The notes below the pieces were generated by a model. That model had not been told where the DNA came from, did no database searches, and saw only the letters and a list, made by a program, of their open reading frames with translations. Of a stretch of DNA of 64,000 nt, positions 56,840 through 64,000 are shown one piece after another (within the stretch, counting starts at the first letter, position 1; each line of letters starts with the position of its first letter). Source of the DNA: Saccharopolyspora_D taberi (lineage in GTDB: Bacteria > Actinomycetota > Actinomycetes > Mycobacteriales > Pseudonocardiaceae); NCBI RefSeq assembly GCF_039534165.1, contig NZ_BAAAUX010000045.1:74516-138515 (forward strand), read 5' to 3'. The translations under genes were made by a program, and so were the position numbers.

Positions 56840-58207
56840 ATGCAGACTTGGGCGAAGCGCGGTATGCACGCCGCGCTGGTCACCGGTGGCATGCTGGCCG
56901 TCGGTACGGGGGTCGCGTCGGCCACCGAGACCTGCCCGGACCGCCCGGCCCCGCCTCTGGGAGAGTCGTTGCTGCCCGCGATCGACGGCCTCGGTGAAGA
57001 CGCGCCCCAGCGCCGGGCGTGCTTCGCGGGCGAGCTGTTCCCGGAGGAACCTCCGCACGGCGGCGGGGTCACCTACAACCGGCCGGTCGTCGACCAGCGT
57101 TCCGCCCACCCGCCGGTCCGCACCTCGATGAGCGGCACCATCGATCCGGTCCGCGATCTGCTGCCCGCCGTCGAGGACGCGCACACCCGGGAGATCCCGG
57201 TGGTCCGCGACCAGCACTGGATCACCTCGCCGGAGCAGCCGCGGATGGAGCTGGCGGGCTGGGTCGCCGACACCGACGAGCCGCGCGAGCCCGCGGCCGA
57301 CCGCTCGGACGTCCTGTTCGGACCGGCGGCGCCGGAACGGCAGGTGCCGGTCGGGACCCCGGCCCAGGGCTTCCACCGCTCGCTGAGCTGGGGCGGCCCC
57401 ATCGGATCGGTGATCGGTGCTCCGGATCAGGCCGTGTTTCGAACGGGTCCGAGCCCGGATGTCGCTCACGAGCTCGTGACCCCGGCGGGCGATCCGGCCC
57501 GCGCGGAGGGCTTCGACCACGCGGACGGCATCGTCGAGCTCTGGCAGGAGGCGCGCGAACGCCACCAGGTCCAGGCCGCTCCGCTGCTGGCGCCCGAGGA
57601 GTCGGTCGACCTCACCGCCTCCGAACTGCCCGGCGAGCCGTTCGACATCGTCGGCATCCCCGACCGGCTGCTCGCCGACGCGCTCACCACCGAGCGGCCC
57701 GCCCCCGCTCCCCGACAGGACCTCGTCCCGCTCGCGGTCCCGGGCGAGCACCAGGCCAAGGCGGCCGAGATCCCGCCGCTGTCCGACCTCGGTCTGCTGA
57801 GCTTCTCCAAGGACCAGGGGACCACCGAGCGCAGCGGCAGGTTGGAGACCCCGCTGCCGGTCCTGGGCGACCTGACCGCTCTGCAGGGCGGCCAGACCTC
57901 GCTGCCGCAGGTCAGCCGGATCGCCGCCGCGCTGGACGGCCCGGCCGAGCCGCGCGGCGGTTTCCTCGGCCGCCCGGAGCTGGCCCCGGTGGACGTGCTG
58001 GAGATCGACGAGCTGACCGCGGCCGTCCCGCCGCAGCGGCGGCTGACCGAGAGCCCGCTGCGGATCCCGGGCCTGGCGCCCGCACCGCGCGCGGAGCAGG
58101 CGATGGCGCTGCCGATGCTGGAGCGGACGCCGACGCTGCGCCCGGGTTCGCCCGATCTGCCGGCCAACCCCGACCTCGAGGACACGGTGGTGCTGAGCCG
58201 GATCTGA
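56840..58207 (+). CDS. Secreted hypothetical protein, Pseudonocardiaceae type
   Basis: An exported 455-aa protein. The ATG at 56840 follows AAGGAGAG. The signal peptide MQTWAKRGMHAALVTGGMLA then VGTGVASA is of a kind I associate with abundant small secreted proteins of Pseudonocardiaceae. The mature protein begins with two Cys (ETCPDRP and RRACFAGE), followed by about 400 residues rich in Pro, Glu, Leu and Ala with recurrent short motifs of the pattern E-x-P-L-P-x-L, and no known domain. A cell-surface or matrix role is inferred from export and composition only. A very strong terminator follows. Confidence 0.8.
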   Translation: MQTWAKRGMHAALVTGGMLAVGTGVASATETCPDRPAPPLGESLLPAIDGLGEDAPQRRACFAGELFPEEPPHGGGVTYNRPVVDQRSAHPPVRTSMSGTIDPVRDLLPAVEDAHTREIPVVRDQHWITSPEQPRMELAGWVADTDEPREPAADRSDVLFGPAAPERQVPVGTPAQGFHRSLSWGGPIGSVIGAPDQAVFRTGPSPDVAHELVTPAGDPARAEGFDHADGIVELWQEARERHQVQAAPLLAPEESVDLTASELPGEPFDIVGIPDRLLADALTTERPAPAPRQDLVPLAVPGEHQAKAAEIPPLSDLGLLSFSKDQGTTERSGRLETPLPVLGDLTALQGGQTSLPQVSRIAAALDGPAEPRGGFLGRPELAPVDVLEIDELTAAVPPQRRLTESPLRIPGLAPAPRAEQAMALPMLERTPTLRPGSPDLPANPDLEDTVVLSRI

Positions 58208-58214
58208 CCAGGCA

Positions 58215-58256
58215 ACGACGAAGCCGGGGCGGTGCCTGCCGCCCCGGCTTCGTCGT
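58215..58256. terminator. Bidirectional 18-bp terminator
   Basis: A perfect stem of 18 bp (arms 58215-58232 and 58239-58256) with a TGCCTG loop lies between the convergent secreted-protein and GT87 genes. GTTC follows on the plus strand and TGCCTGG on the minus. Confidence 0.95.
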
Positions 58257-58292
58257 GTTCAGAACTGGGGTTGACTCAGAACTGGGGCTGAT

Positions 58293-59573
58293 TCAGGACT
58301 GGGCAGACACCAGCTCGCCCGGCTCCGGTGCCGGTCCGGGCGCGGCCCGGCGGGCGCGGATCCACAGCACCGCCGCGTAGACCAGGAACGCGACGCCGAA
58401 GAACACGTAGGCGTTGCCGATCAGGAACTCGAAGGGGTTCCAGCGCAGTTCCTTCCCGTCGCCCTGCGGGACCTTCCAGTGCGGGCCGAAGGCGAAGAAC
58501 CCCGCCGCCGTCGCGGTCGCCAGCAGCAGCGGCCAGTCGCGGCGGGTGAACGCGGTCCCGGCCAGCAGCACCAGCGCGGGAATCGCCCAGACCCAGTGGT
58601 GCGACCAGGAGATCGGCGAGACCAGCAGGGCGAGCACGCCGTTGATCGTCACCGCCAGCGGCAGGTCCCGCTGCCGGATCGCGTGCAGCATCCCGGCGAC
58701 CGCCAGCGCCAGCACCACCAGCGCCAGCAGCGCGAAGACCACCGTCGGCGCCGGGACGCCGAGCTTGGTCAGCGCCGAGCGCAGCGACTGGTTGCCCGCG
58801 TAGACGGTGGCGTCGCCGGTGAACTTCGGGCCGAAGGAGACGTTGCTGGTCGCGAACACCTCGCGCAGCCAGAAGTCCCGGGCGTTGCCGAAGGTGACCA
58901 GGAAGCCGAGCAGCACGGTGCCGAGGAACGTCAGGCCGGTGGTGATGATCGTGCGGACGTCCCGGCGCAGCAGCAGGAACAGCAGGAACGCGGCGGGCGT
59001 CAGCTTCAGCCCGGCGGCCAGGCCGATCAGCATGCCGCGCGGGTAGGGCAGCTTGCGGTCGCCGCCGGTGCGCCACAGGCAGTCCACCGCGACCAGCGCC
59101 ATCAGCACGATGTTGATCTGCGCGTAGGTCAGCGTCTCCATCACCGGCTCGCTGATCGTGGCCAGCGGCAGCAGCGCCGCGGCCACCAGCAGCACCTTGT
59201 CCCGGTGCGCGGCCAGGAAGGTCGCCGAGCTGAGCACCACGTACAGCGTGACCAGCAGCGCCAGGTGCGACACCAGCATGATCAGCGCGGTGGACACCAC
59301 CTTGGGCACCAGGGCGAGCGGCGCGAACAGGATGGCCGCGAACGGCGGGTAGATGAACGGCAGGCTCAGCCCGGACTCGGTCGGCGGCAGGTCGCCGTAG
59401 ACGTCCTGACCGGCCAGCAGGGCCCTGGCCCCGAGCCGGTACACCTCGCCGTCGATGTGGTCGTGCGGGCTGATCGTCGAAACCATGATCACCGCGATCA
59501 GCTCGGCGACCGCGATCACCACCAGCAGCGCGCGCTGCTCGCGCATCCGTTCCCCCAGGGATCGTTCGGTCAC
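58293..59573 (-). CDS. Glycosyltransferase 87 family (DUF2029) membrane protein
   Basis: Polytopic membrane glycosyltransferase (426 aa) of the GT87 family, which uses polyprenyl-phosphate mannose to extend phosphatidylinositol mannosides or lipomannan in actinobacteria. The GTG at 59573 is eight bases after GGGGAG. About ten membrane helices follow. The catalytic Asp is expected in the first extracytoplasmic loop (SPHDHIDGEVYRLGARALLAG). YPPFAAILFAPLALVP and SPISWSHHWVWAIP are family segments. It may act with inositol-derived lipids, whose precursor enzyme (Ino1) is encoded nearby. Confidence 0.88.
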   Translation of the reverse strand: MTERSLGERMREQRALLVVIAVAELIAVIMVSTISPHDHIDGEVYRLGARALLAGQDVYGDLPPTESGLSLPFIYPPFAAILFAPLALVPKVVSTALIMLVSHLALLVTLYVVLSSATFLAAHRDKVLLVAAALLPLATISEPVMETLTYAQINIVLMALVAVDCLWRTGGDRKLPYPRGMLIGLAAGLKLTPAAFLLFLLLRRDVRTIITTGLTFLGTVLLGFLVTFGNARDFWLREVFATSNVSFGPKFTGDATVYAGNQSLRSALTKLGVPAPTVVFALLALVVLALAVAGMLHAIRQRDLPLAVTINGVLALLVSPISWSHHWVWAIPALVLLAGTAFTRRDWPLLLATATAAGFFAFGPHWKVPQGDGKELRWNPFEFLIGNAYVFFGVAFLVYAAVLWIRARRAAPGPAPEPGELVSAQS

Positions 59574-59784
59574 CGGCACATCTCCCCATCGCCGTCCGCC
59601 TGCGGAGCCCAGGGTAGAGGCCGGTCGGTCCGGGGTGACCTGCCCCGTTCCGCGCCGAAAGGGCCCCATACCCGGTTCGCCCGAATCAACGGGAGGGCCG
59701 GACCGGAAGACCACGGGGTCGGGTGAGGCAGCTCGCACGCCAGAGCGGGTGAGCCCTGACCCTCAGTCATTGCAGTGTCTGTAA

Positions 59785-59804
59785 TACCACCGTTACGGGT
59801 GGTA
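59785..59804. promoter_or_regulatory. Palindrome upstream of the second GGDEF gene
   Basis: TACCACC-N6-GGTGGTA (59785-59804) in the 308-base gap between the GT87 and GGDEF genes, about 80 bases before the GGDEF start. An AT-richer stretch (CTTGAATTTCGCCC) follows. It may be an operator. Confidence 0.45.
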
Positions 59805-59881
59805 GCTGTGCTCTTGAATTTCGCCCTATCCGAAGGGGAGGCTCAAGCGGACTGCTCCGTTCGGTGGGGAGGAGGGGCCAA

Positions 59882-60733
59882 ATGAGTGTCCTCGAGGTGG
59901 CCGCGCTGTCGCGGCTCACGCCGGTCTGGGATGAGCTCATCAGCGGGCTGACCGTGGGAGTCCTCCTCACCGACCACCGCGGCCAGGTGCTCGCGACCAA
60001 TGATGTCGCCGCCGAGCTGATGCGGCTGTCCAGGTCCGACCTGCTGACCGGAAACCGGCCCGCGGGCTGGCAGGTCCGCGACGACACCGGCGCGCCGATG
60101 CCGGACTGGGCCGAGCTCGCGGGCCAGGTCCTCCGCGCGAACTCGCCGATGTCCACGCCGATGGTGATCGGCCGCAGCGGCCAGCCGCAGAGCCGGATCT
60201 GGGTCGACTACCACGCGGTGCGCGTCCAGGGCCGCAACCGGGTGCTGATGTTGCTGCAACCGGTGCACACCGACATGCCGCACAGCCGCGGCCTGATCGA
60301 CCCGCTGACCGGGCTGCCCGGCCGCATCCTGCTGCTGGACCGGCTGGAGCAGTCGCTCGTGCGCGCCCGCACCCAGGGCGTGCTGTCCACGCTGGTGCTG
60401 GTCGACGTGCACCAGCTCGCCGAGTTCAACCGGCTGCACGGCTTCGACCGCGGCGACGAGCTGCTCACCACCCTCGCGGGCCGCCTGCGCGAAGGCATGA
60501 GCGACGACCGCACGGTCGCCCGCTACGGCGGCGACGAGTTCGCGGTCATCGCCGAGCACCCCAGCGGCACCGGCGAGGAGATCGCCGAGCAGATCAGGCA
60601 GACCGCGGGCTGGCCGATGCGCATCGGCCGCAGGCGGGTCCGGCCGGGCCTGCGGGTCTCCTGGGTGACCACCGACGGCAACGCCCCGGTGCACTCCGTC
60701 CTGGCCCGGGCCGAACAGCAGCTCCAGCACTGA
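59882..60733 (+). CDS. Soluble PAS-GGDEF protein
   Basis: Cytosolic protein of 283 aa. The ATG follows GGAGGAGGGG. The N-terminal half (about 10-120) is PAS-like, starting WDELISGLTVGVLLTDHRGQVL. The GGDEF domain begins DPLTGLPGRILLLDRL and has ARYGGDEFAVIAEH with a complete GGDEF motif. The usual DxDxFKxVND motif is altered to VDVHQLAEFNRLHG, losing the Phe-Lys pair but keeping the first Asp and the Asn. No I-site RxxD precedes GGDEF. It may be a slow cyclase or a c-di-GMP/GTP sensor. Convergent with ino1. Confidence 0.9.
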   Translation: MSVLEVAALSRLTPVWDELISGLTVGVLLTDHRGQVLATNDVAAELMRLSRSDLLTGNRPAGWQVRDDTGAPMPDWAELAGQVLRANSPMSTPMVIGRSGQPQSRIWVDYHAVRVQGRNRVLMLLQPVHTDMPHSRGLIDPLTGLPGRILLLDRLEQSLVRARTQGVLSTLVLVDVHQLAEFNRLHGFDRGDELLTTLAGRLREGMSDDRTVARYGGDEFAVIAEHPSGTGEEIAEQIRQTAGWPMRIGRRRVRPGLRVSWVTTDGNAPVHSVLARAEQQLQH

Positions 60734-60739
60734 GACGAC

Positions 60740-60771
60740 GACCGCCGACGCCCGTGAGGACGTCGGCGGTC
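60740..60771. terminator. Bidirectional terminator between the GGDEF gene and ino1
   Basis: GACCGCCGACG (60740-60750) with CGTCGGCGGTC (60761-60771), an 11-bp perfect stem and 10-base loop, between convergent stops. Confidence 0.88.
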
Positions 60772-60788
60772 GGTGCGTCCGGGCACTC

Positions 60789-61886
60789 TCAGCGGTCGAG
60801 CTTGCCCGCGATGAAGTCCTCGACGGCCTGGTAGGCCGCGGAGTCGGAGTACTGCTCCGGCGGCGACTTCATGAAGTACGACGACGCCGAGGTGATCGGG
60901 CCGCCGATGCCGCGGTCCTTGGCGATCTTCGCCGCGCGCAGGGCGTCGATGATGATCCCCGCCGAGTTCGGCGAGTCCCACACCTCCAGCTTGTACTCCA
61001 GGTTCAGCGGCACGTCGCCGAACGCCCGGCCCTCCAGCCGGATGTAGGCCCACTTGCGATCGTCCAGCCACGGCACGTAGTCCGACGGGCCGATGTGCAC
61101 GTTGCGCTTGCCGAGGTCGCGCTGCACCTGGGAGGTCACCGACTGCGTCTTGGAGGTCTTCTTCGACTCCAGCCGCTCCAGTTCCTTCATGTTCAGGAAG
61201 TCCATGTTGCCGCCGACGTTGAGCTGCATCGTGCGGTCCAGGTGCACGCCCCGGTCCTCGAACAGCTTGGTCAGCACCCGGTGCGTGATGGTCGCGCCGA
61301 CCTGCGACTTGATGTCGTCGCCGACGATCGGCACGCCCGCCTCGGTGAACTTCCGCGCCCACTCCGGGTCGGAGGCGATGAACACCGGCAGCGCGTTGAC
61401 GAACGCGACGCCCGCGTCGATCGCGCACTGCGCGTAGAACTTGTCCGCCTCGTCCGACCCGACCGGCAGGTAGGACACGAGCACGTCGACCTCGGCCTCG
61501 CGCAGCGCCCGGACCACGTCGACCGGCTGCTCGTCGGACTCCTCGATCGTCTCGCGGTAGAACCGGCCGAGGCCGTCGAGGGTGTGGCCGCGCTGCACGG
61601 TGACGCCCAGCGGCGGCACGTCGGCGATCTTGATGGTGTTGTTCTCGCTGGCGACGATGGCCTCGGAGAGGTCCCGGCCGACCTTCTTGGCGTCGACGTC
61701 GAACGCGGCGACGAACTGCACGTCGCGGACGTGGTAGTCGCCGAACTGGACGTGCATCAGGCCCGGAACCCGGGTGTCCGGGTCGGCGTCGGCGTAGTAG
61801 TGGACGCCCTGCACGAGCGACGCCGCGCAGTTGCCGACGCCCACGATCGCCACTCGAACCGCGCCCTGGCTGCGGTCTCCGCCCAT
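60789..61886 (-). CDS. ino1: Inositol-3-phosphate synthase
   Basis: NAD-dependent enzyme (365 aa) converting glucose 6-phosphate to myo-inositol 3-phosphate, the first step to mycothiol, phosphatidylinositol and its mannosides. The ATG at 61886 follows AGGAGGG. The NAD fold is VAIVGVGNCAASLVQG. SYLPVGSDEADKFYAQCAID and LNVGGNMDFLNMKELER carry the catalytic Lys region and metal site. Its length equals that of M. tuberculosis Ino1 (about 367) rather than the 500-aa eukaryotic form. It is 20 bases after the PadR-type regulator gene in the same direction. Confidence 0.95.
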   Translation of the reverse strand: MGGDRSQGAVRVAIVGVGNCAASLVQGVHYYADADPDTRVPGLMHVQFGDYHVRDVQFVAAFDVDAKKVGRDLSEAIVASENNTIKIADVPPLGVTVQRGHTLDGLGRFYRETIEESDEQPVDVVRALREAEVDVLVSYLPVGSDEADKFYAQCAIDAGVAFVNALPVFIASDPEWARKFTEAGVPIVGDDIKSQVGATITHRVLTKLFEDRGVHLDRTMQLNVGGNMDFLNMKELERLESKKTSKTQSVTSQVQRDLGKRNVHIGPSDYVPWLDDRKWAYIRLEGRAFGDVPLNLEYKLEVWDSPNSAGIIIDALRAAKIAKDRGIGGPITSASSYFMKSPPEQYSDSAAYQAVEDFIAGKLDR

Positions 61887-61906
61887 GGCAGGGCCCTCCT
61901 TCTTGG

Positions 61907-62494
61907 TCATCTGTCGTGTCCTTGCGCTTCCTGCGAGCCGACCTGCGGCCGGCCGCGGGCCGCGCCGCTCTGCGCGGCCCGTTCGTGCTCGATGAACTCG
62001 TTGAGCCAGCGGACCTCGCGTTCGCTGTGGTCCAGGCCGAGCCGGTGCAGGGCCCGGGTGTAGTGGTCGAGCCGCTCGTCGGCTTCGAGCACCGACCGCA
62101 GCCCCTCCCTGCGTTCCTCCACCCGCCGCCGCCGGGCCTCCAGGATCCGCATCCGGATGTCCGCGGGCGTGCGCGAGAAGAACGCCACGTGCACCCCGAA
62201 CGCGTCGTCGTCGCACGCGGCCGGTCCGCACTCGCCGACGAGCTCGCCGAACCGCTGCTTACCCGCGGCGGTCAGCCGGTACACGCGGCGGGCGCGCAGC
62301 CCGCGACCGCGGGCCGACGGCGAGGTGGGCTCCTCCTCGATCAGTCCGGCCCGCAGCATCCTGCGCAGCGTCGGGTACAACGTTCCGCAGGAGAAGGCCC
62401 GGAAGGCGCCGAGCATTCCGTTCAGGCGCTTCCGCAACTCGTAACCGTGCATCGGAGCGTCGTGCAGCAGCCCGAGCACGGCCAGTTCGAGCAT
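61907..62494 (-). CDS. PadR family transcriptional regulator
   Basis: A 195-aa regulator. The ATG at 62494 follows GAGGAGG and gives MLELAVLGLLHDAPMHGYELRKRL, the PadR winged-helix start. FSCGTLYPTLRRMLRAGLIEEE is the recognition helix and ARRVYRLTAAGKQRF the wing. The C-terminal half (about 105-195) is helical and would dimerise. It is first in an operon with ino1, as Rv0047c-Rv0046c, suggesting it controls inositol synthesis. A TATATC-N5-GATATA palindrome overlaps its own -10, consistent with autoregulation. Confidence 0.92.
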   Translation of the reverse strand: MLELAVLGLLHDAPMHGYELRKRLNGMLGAFRAFSCGTLYPTLRRMLRAGLIEEEPTSPSARGRGLRARRVYRLTAAGKQRFGELVGECGPAACDDDAFGVHVAFFSRTPADIRMRILEARRRRVEERREGLRSVLEADERLDHYTRALHRLGLDHSEREVRWLNEFIEHERAAQSGAARGRPQVGSQEAQGHDR

Positions 62495-62534
62495 GCGCAC
62501 CTCCTCGACCCGAAGCCTGCTCGCCAGCCGCGCA

Positions 62535-62553
62535 TTATATCGTGCTGATATAT
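62535..62553 (-). promoter_or_regulatory. padR-ino1 promoter with operator
   Basis: On the minus strand TATAAT (62535-62540) is a perfect -10, 41 bases before padR. It overlaps TATATC-N5-GATATA (62537-62553), an AT-rich inverted repeat that stands out in this GC-rich DNA and suits PadR-type operators. Confidence 0.7.
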
Positions 62554-62669
62554 CGACGGACCGTTTCGCGTCGCGGATGTGCTGTTCCCGACACCGCAGG
62601 TGGAGCGGCCCGCGGTGGCTGCCCTGAACGGCGCATGGAGCATTCGACTCCGGCACGTACCCTGTGGGC

Positions 62670-63074
62670 GTGCGGACCCAACGGCAAGTGGTGGACTACG
62701 CGCTGCAGCGGCGGTCGCTGCTCGCGCAGGTCCACGCTGGCCGAGTCGGGGTGATGGAGGTCTGCGACGCGAGCCCGTACCTCCTGCGGGCTGCGAAGTT
62801 CCACGGCGAGCCGAGCGACGTGATCTGCCCGGTGTGCCGGAAGGAGCCGTTGACACTGGTTTCCTGGATCTTCGGGGACGAGCTCAAGCACGCCTCCGGA
62901 TCGGCCAGGACCCCCGAGGAGCTCGCCAGGATGGCTACCTTGTTCGAAGAGTTCAACGTCCACGTCGTAGAGGTTTGCCGCACATGTAGCTGGAACCACC
63001 TGGTGCAGTCCTACGTGCTCGGGTCGGGCGGGTTGAACAACCACCGCTCCCGGCGCAAGACTGCGGCAGAGTGA
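62670..63074 (+). CDS. DUF5318 protein (Rv0049-like)
   Basis: A 134-aa conserved actinobacterial protein of unknown function. It starts MRTQRQVVDYALQRRSLLAQVH, the family N-terminus; a GTG two codons earlier (62664) is equally possible and no ribosome site is visible. Two CxxC pairs, VICPVCRKEP (about 53-56) and VCRTCSWNH (about 102-105), could bind zinc. It lies directly before the ponA homologue as in M. tuberculosis, which hints at a link to cell-wall synthesis. Confidence 0.9.
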   Translation: MRTQRQVVDYALQRRSLLAQVHAGRVGVMEVCDASPYLLRAAKFHGEPSDVICPVCRKEPLTLVSWIFGDELKHASGSARTPEELARMATLFEEFNVHVVEVCRTCSWNHLVQSYVLGSGGLNNHRSRRKTAAE

Positions 63075-63176
63075 ACAGGTCGTGTCCCCGGCGCGACCGA
63101 CCGCACCCAGTGCGGCTGACCCCGACGTGATCGCATCGCCCGGCGTCCGATGACGCCTGTCCTGGAGGCCCAGTCG

Positions 63177-64000
63177 TGAACGACGAGCGTGACGACCGAG
63201 CCGGCCGCCATTCGCGGCAGCCGCGCAACGAAGGTCGAGATTTCGGTCGCCCCGACGACCGGAACACGCCACCCGCTCAGCAACGTCCCGGACCGCCCCC
63301 GCGGCCCGGTGACCAGCAACGCCCCCCGCAACGTCCGCCGCAGGGCCCGCCCCCCGGGCAGGGGTGGCCCGGCGAGCCGCCGCGCAACGTCCCGCCCGGC
63401 GGGCACCAGTGGCCGGGTGACCCGGGCGGCCACGACCAGGGCACCCGCAGGCAGCAGCGCCCGGTGCCCCCGCCGGGGCCGGGCGGTCCGGCGTGGCCGG
63501 ACGCGGAGCCGCCGCAGGAGCAGACCGGCGCCTGGGTGCCGACCTTCGACGACGATGACGACGACTCGCCGAGCCTCGGCGACCGGCTCGACGGCCGGGG
63601 TGCGGGCGGCGGCAACGCGGGTGCGGGCAAGCTCGACCTGCCCACCTCGTACTCGCCGCTGCCGCCCCAGCCGCCGCAGGGTCGCCAGGAGCCGCCGCAA
63701 GGTCGCCAGGAACCACCGCAAGGTCGGCCGTCGGAGCCTCCGCAGGGCAGGCCGGAACCGCCGCAGGGCAACAGGCAGGGTCCGCCGCCTCCACCTCCGC
63801 CCCCGCCACCCGGCGGCCAGGGCACCCGCCGGGTGCCCCAGCCTCCGCCGGGACGGCCGCCGCAGGGCGAGCAGCCGACGCAGAACATCCCGCACGCGCC
63901 GAACGACCGCCCGGGCGCGAACCGCCGTGCGGGTGCGGCAGGCGCCGCAGCGGCCGGAGCCGCCGGTCTCGGCGCAGCGGGCGCTGCGGGTCTCGGTGCG
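63177..64000 (+). CDS. ponA: Penicillin-binding protein (PonA1-like), N-terminal cytoplasmic region, cut by window end
   Basis: The start of a class A penicillin-binding protein, recognised by its position after DUF5318 and its typical disordered N-terminus; the catalytic domains lie beyond base 64000. GTG at 63177 follows CTGGAGG. The visible 274 residues are Pro, Gln, Arg and Gly-rich. A repeat of about seven residues, PPQGR followed by a variable pair, occurs about five times near 160-200. There is an acidic DDDDDD run and a run of Pro. The last visible part is Ala/Gly-rich (AGAAGAAAAGAAGLGAAG). No transmembrane helix has been reached. Confidence 0.75.

Noticed and set aside
63650..63800. 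Possible CRISPR-like or tandem DNA repeat near the right end
   Set aside because: The repeats are short, degenerate and in frame; they encode the PPQGR motif of the penicillin-binding protein N-terminus.

Overview
This window is the replication-origin region of a high-GC actinobacterial chromosome. Gene order follows the dnaA-side and gyrase-side blocks of Mycobacterium tuberculosis (Rv3907c-Rv3924c, Rv0005-Rv0011c, then leuS and ino1-ponA1). It also has features more typical of Streptomyces and Pseudonocardiaceae: a separate DLW-39 mini-protein, SigR-type promoters, a DasR-type operator and DUF5931 kinases. A member of the Pseudonocardiaceae (Saccharopolyspora-like) is the best guess from gene content; species cannot be fixed by eye.

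Layout. Bases 1-5400 hold a cut-off class E sortase, crgA, a PH-domain protein, rhomboid protease, ppiA, a CwsA-like protein, a small HTH/Clp-N pair behind two palindromes, and tRNA-Ala(TGC), DLW-39 and tRNA-Ile(GAT). Bases 5387-15232 (all minus strand) are the replication and topology cluster dnaN-gnd-recF-dciA-gyrB-(tiny zinc-ribbon-like reading frame)-gyrA-DUF3566. Bases 15233-16368 are oriC, with an AT-rich stretch, a dense set of DnaA boxes and three related inverted repeats. dnaA (minus) follows. The classical plus-strand cluster rpmH-rnpA-yidD-yidC-khpB-rsmG-parA-parB comes next.

Six perfect parS sites lie between 21.2 and 27.5 kb, two of them inside the parA and parB reading frames. 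Bases 24254-38386 hold a D-Ala-D-Ala ligase-like gene, a PLP aminotransferase, a GNAT protein, cwlM, trxBA, and the run NUDIX-DUF6049-murJ-pseudokinase-sigM-anti-sigma. The MurJ and pseudokinase parts, fused in M. tuberculosis Rv3910, are separate genes here. On the plus strand follow CCA-adding enzyme, YqgE, a phytase-like esterase and leuS, the last behind a leader peptide and a terminator-like hairpin.

From 45.5 kb the content is more accessory: acyl-CoA oxidase-like flavoenzyme, TetR regulator, mycoredoxin with a SigR-type promoter, PTS enzyme I with a DasR-type operator over its start codon, a NarL/DUF5931 two-component pair, two diguanylate cyclases, an AI-2E family transporter, two proline-rich secreted proteins and a GT87 mannosyltransferase-like membrane enzyme. 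The window ends with ino1-padR, DUF5318 and the start of a class A penicillin-binding protein.

The genes cooperate in initiating and resolving replication (DnaA, DnaN, RecF, DciA, gyrase, ParAB-parS), in envelope growth and division (CrgA, CwsA, CwlM, MurJ, Ddl, PonA), in thiol redox balance (TrxA, TrxB, mycoredoxin) and in translation start-up (LeuRS, CCA enzyme, RnpA, tRNAs). I saw no insertion sequence, prophage or CRISPR array. Start codons were often moved downstream from the longest open frame on ribosome-binding-site and family grounds, and this is stated case by case.
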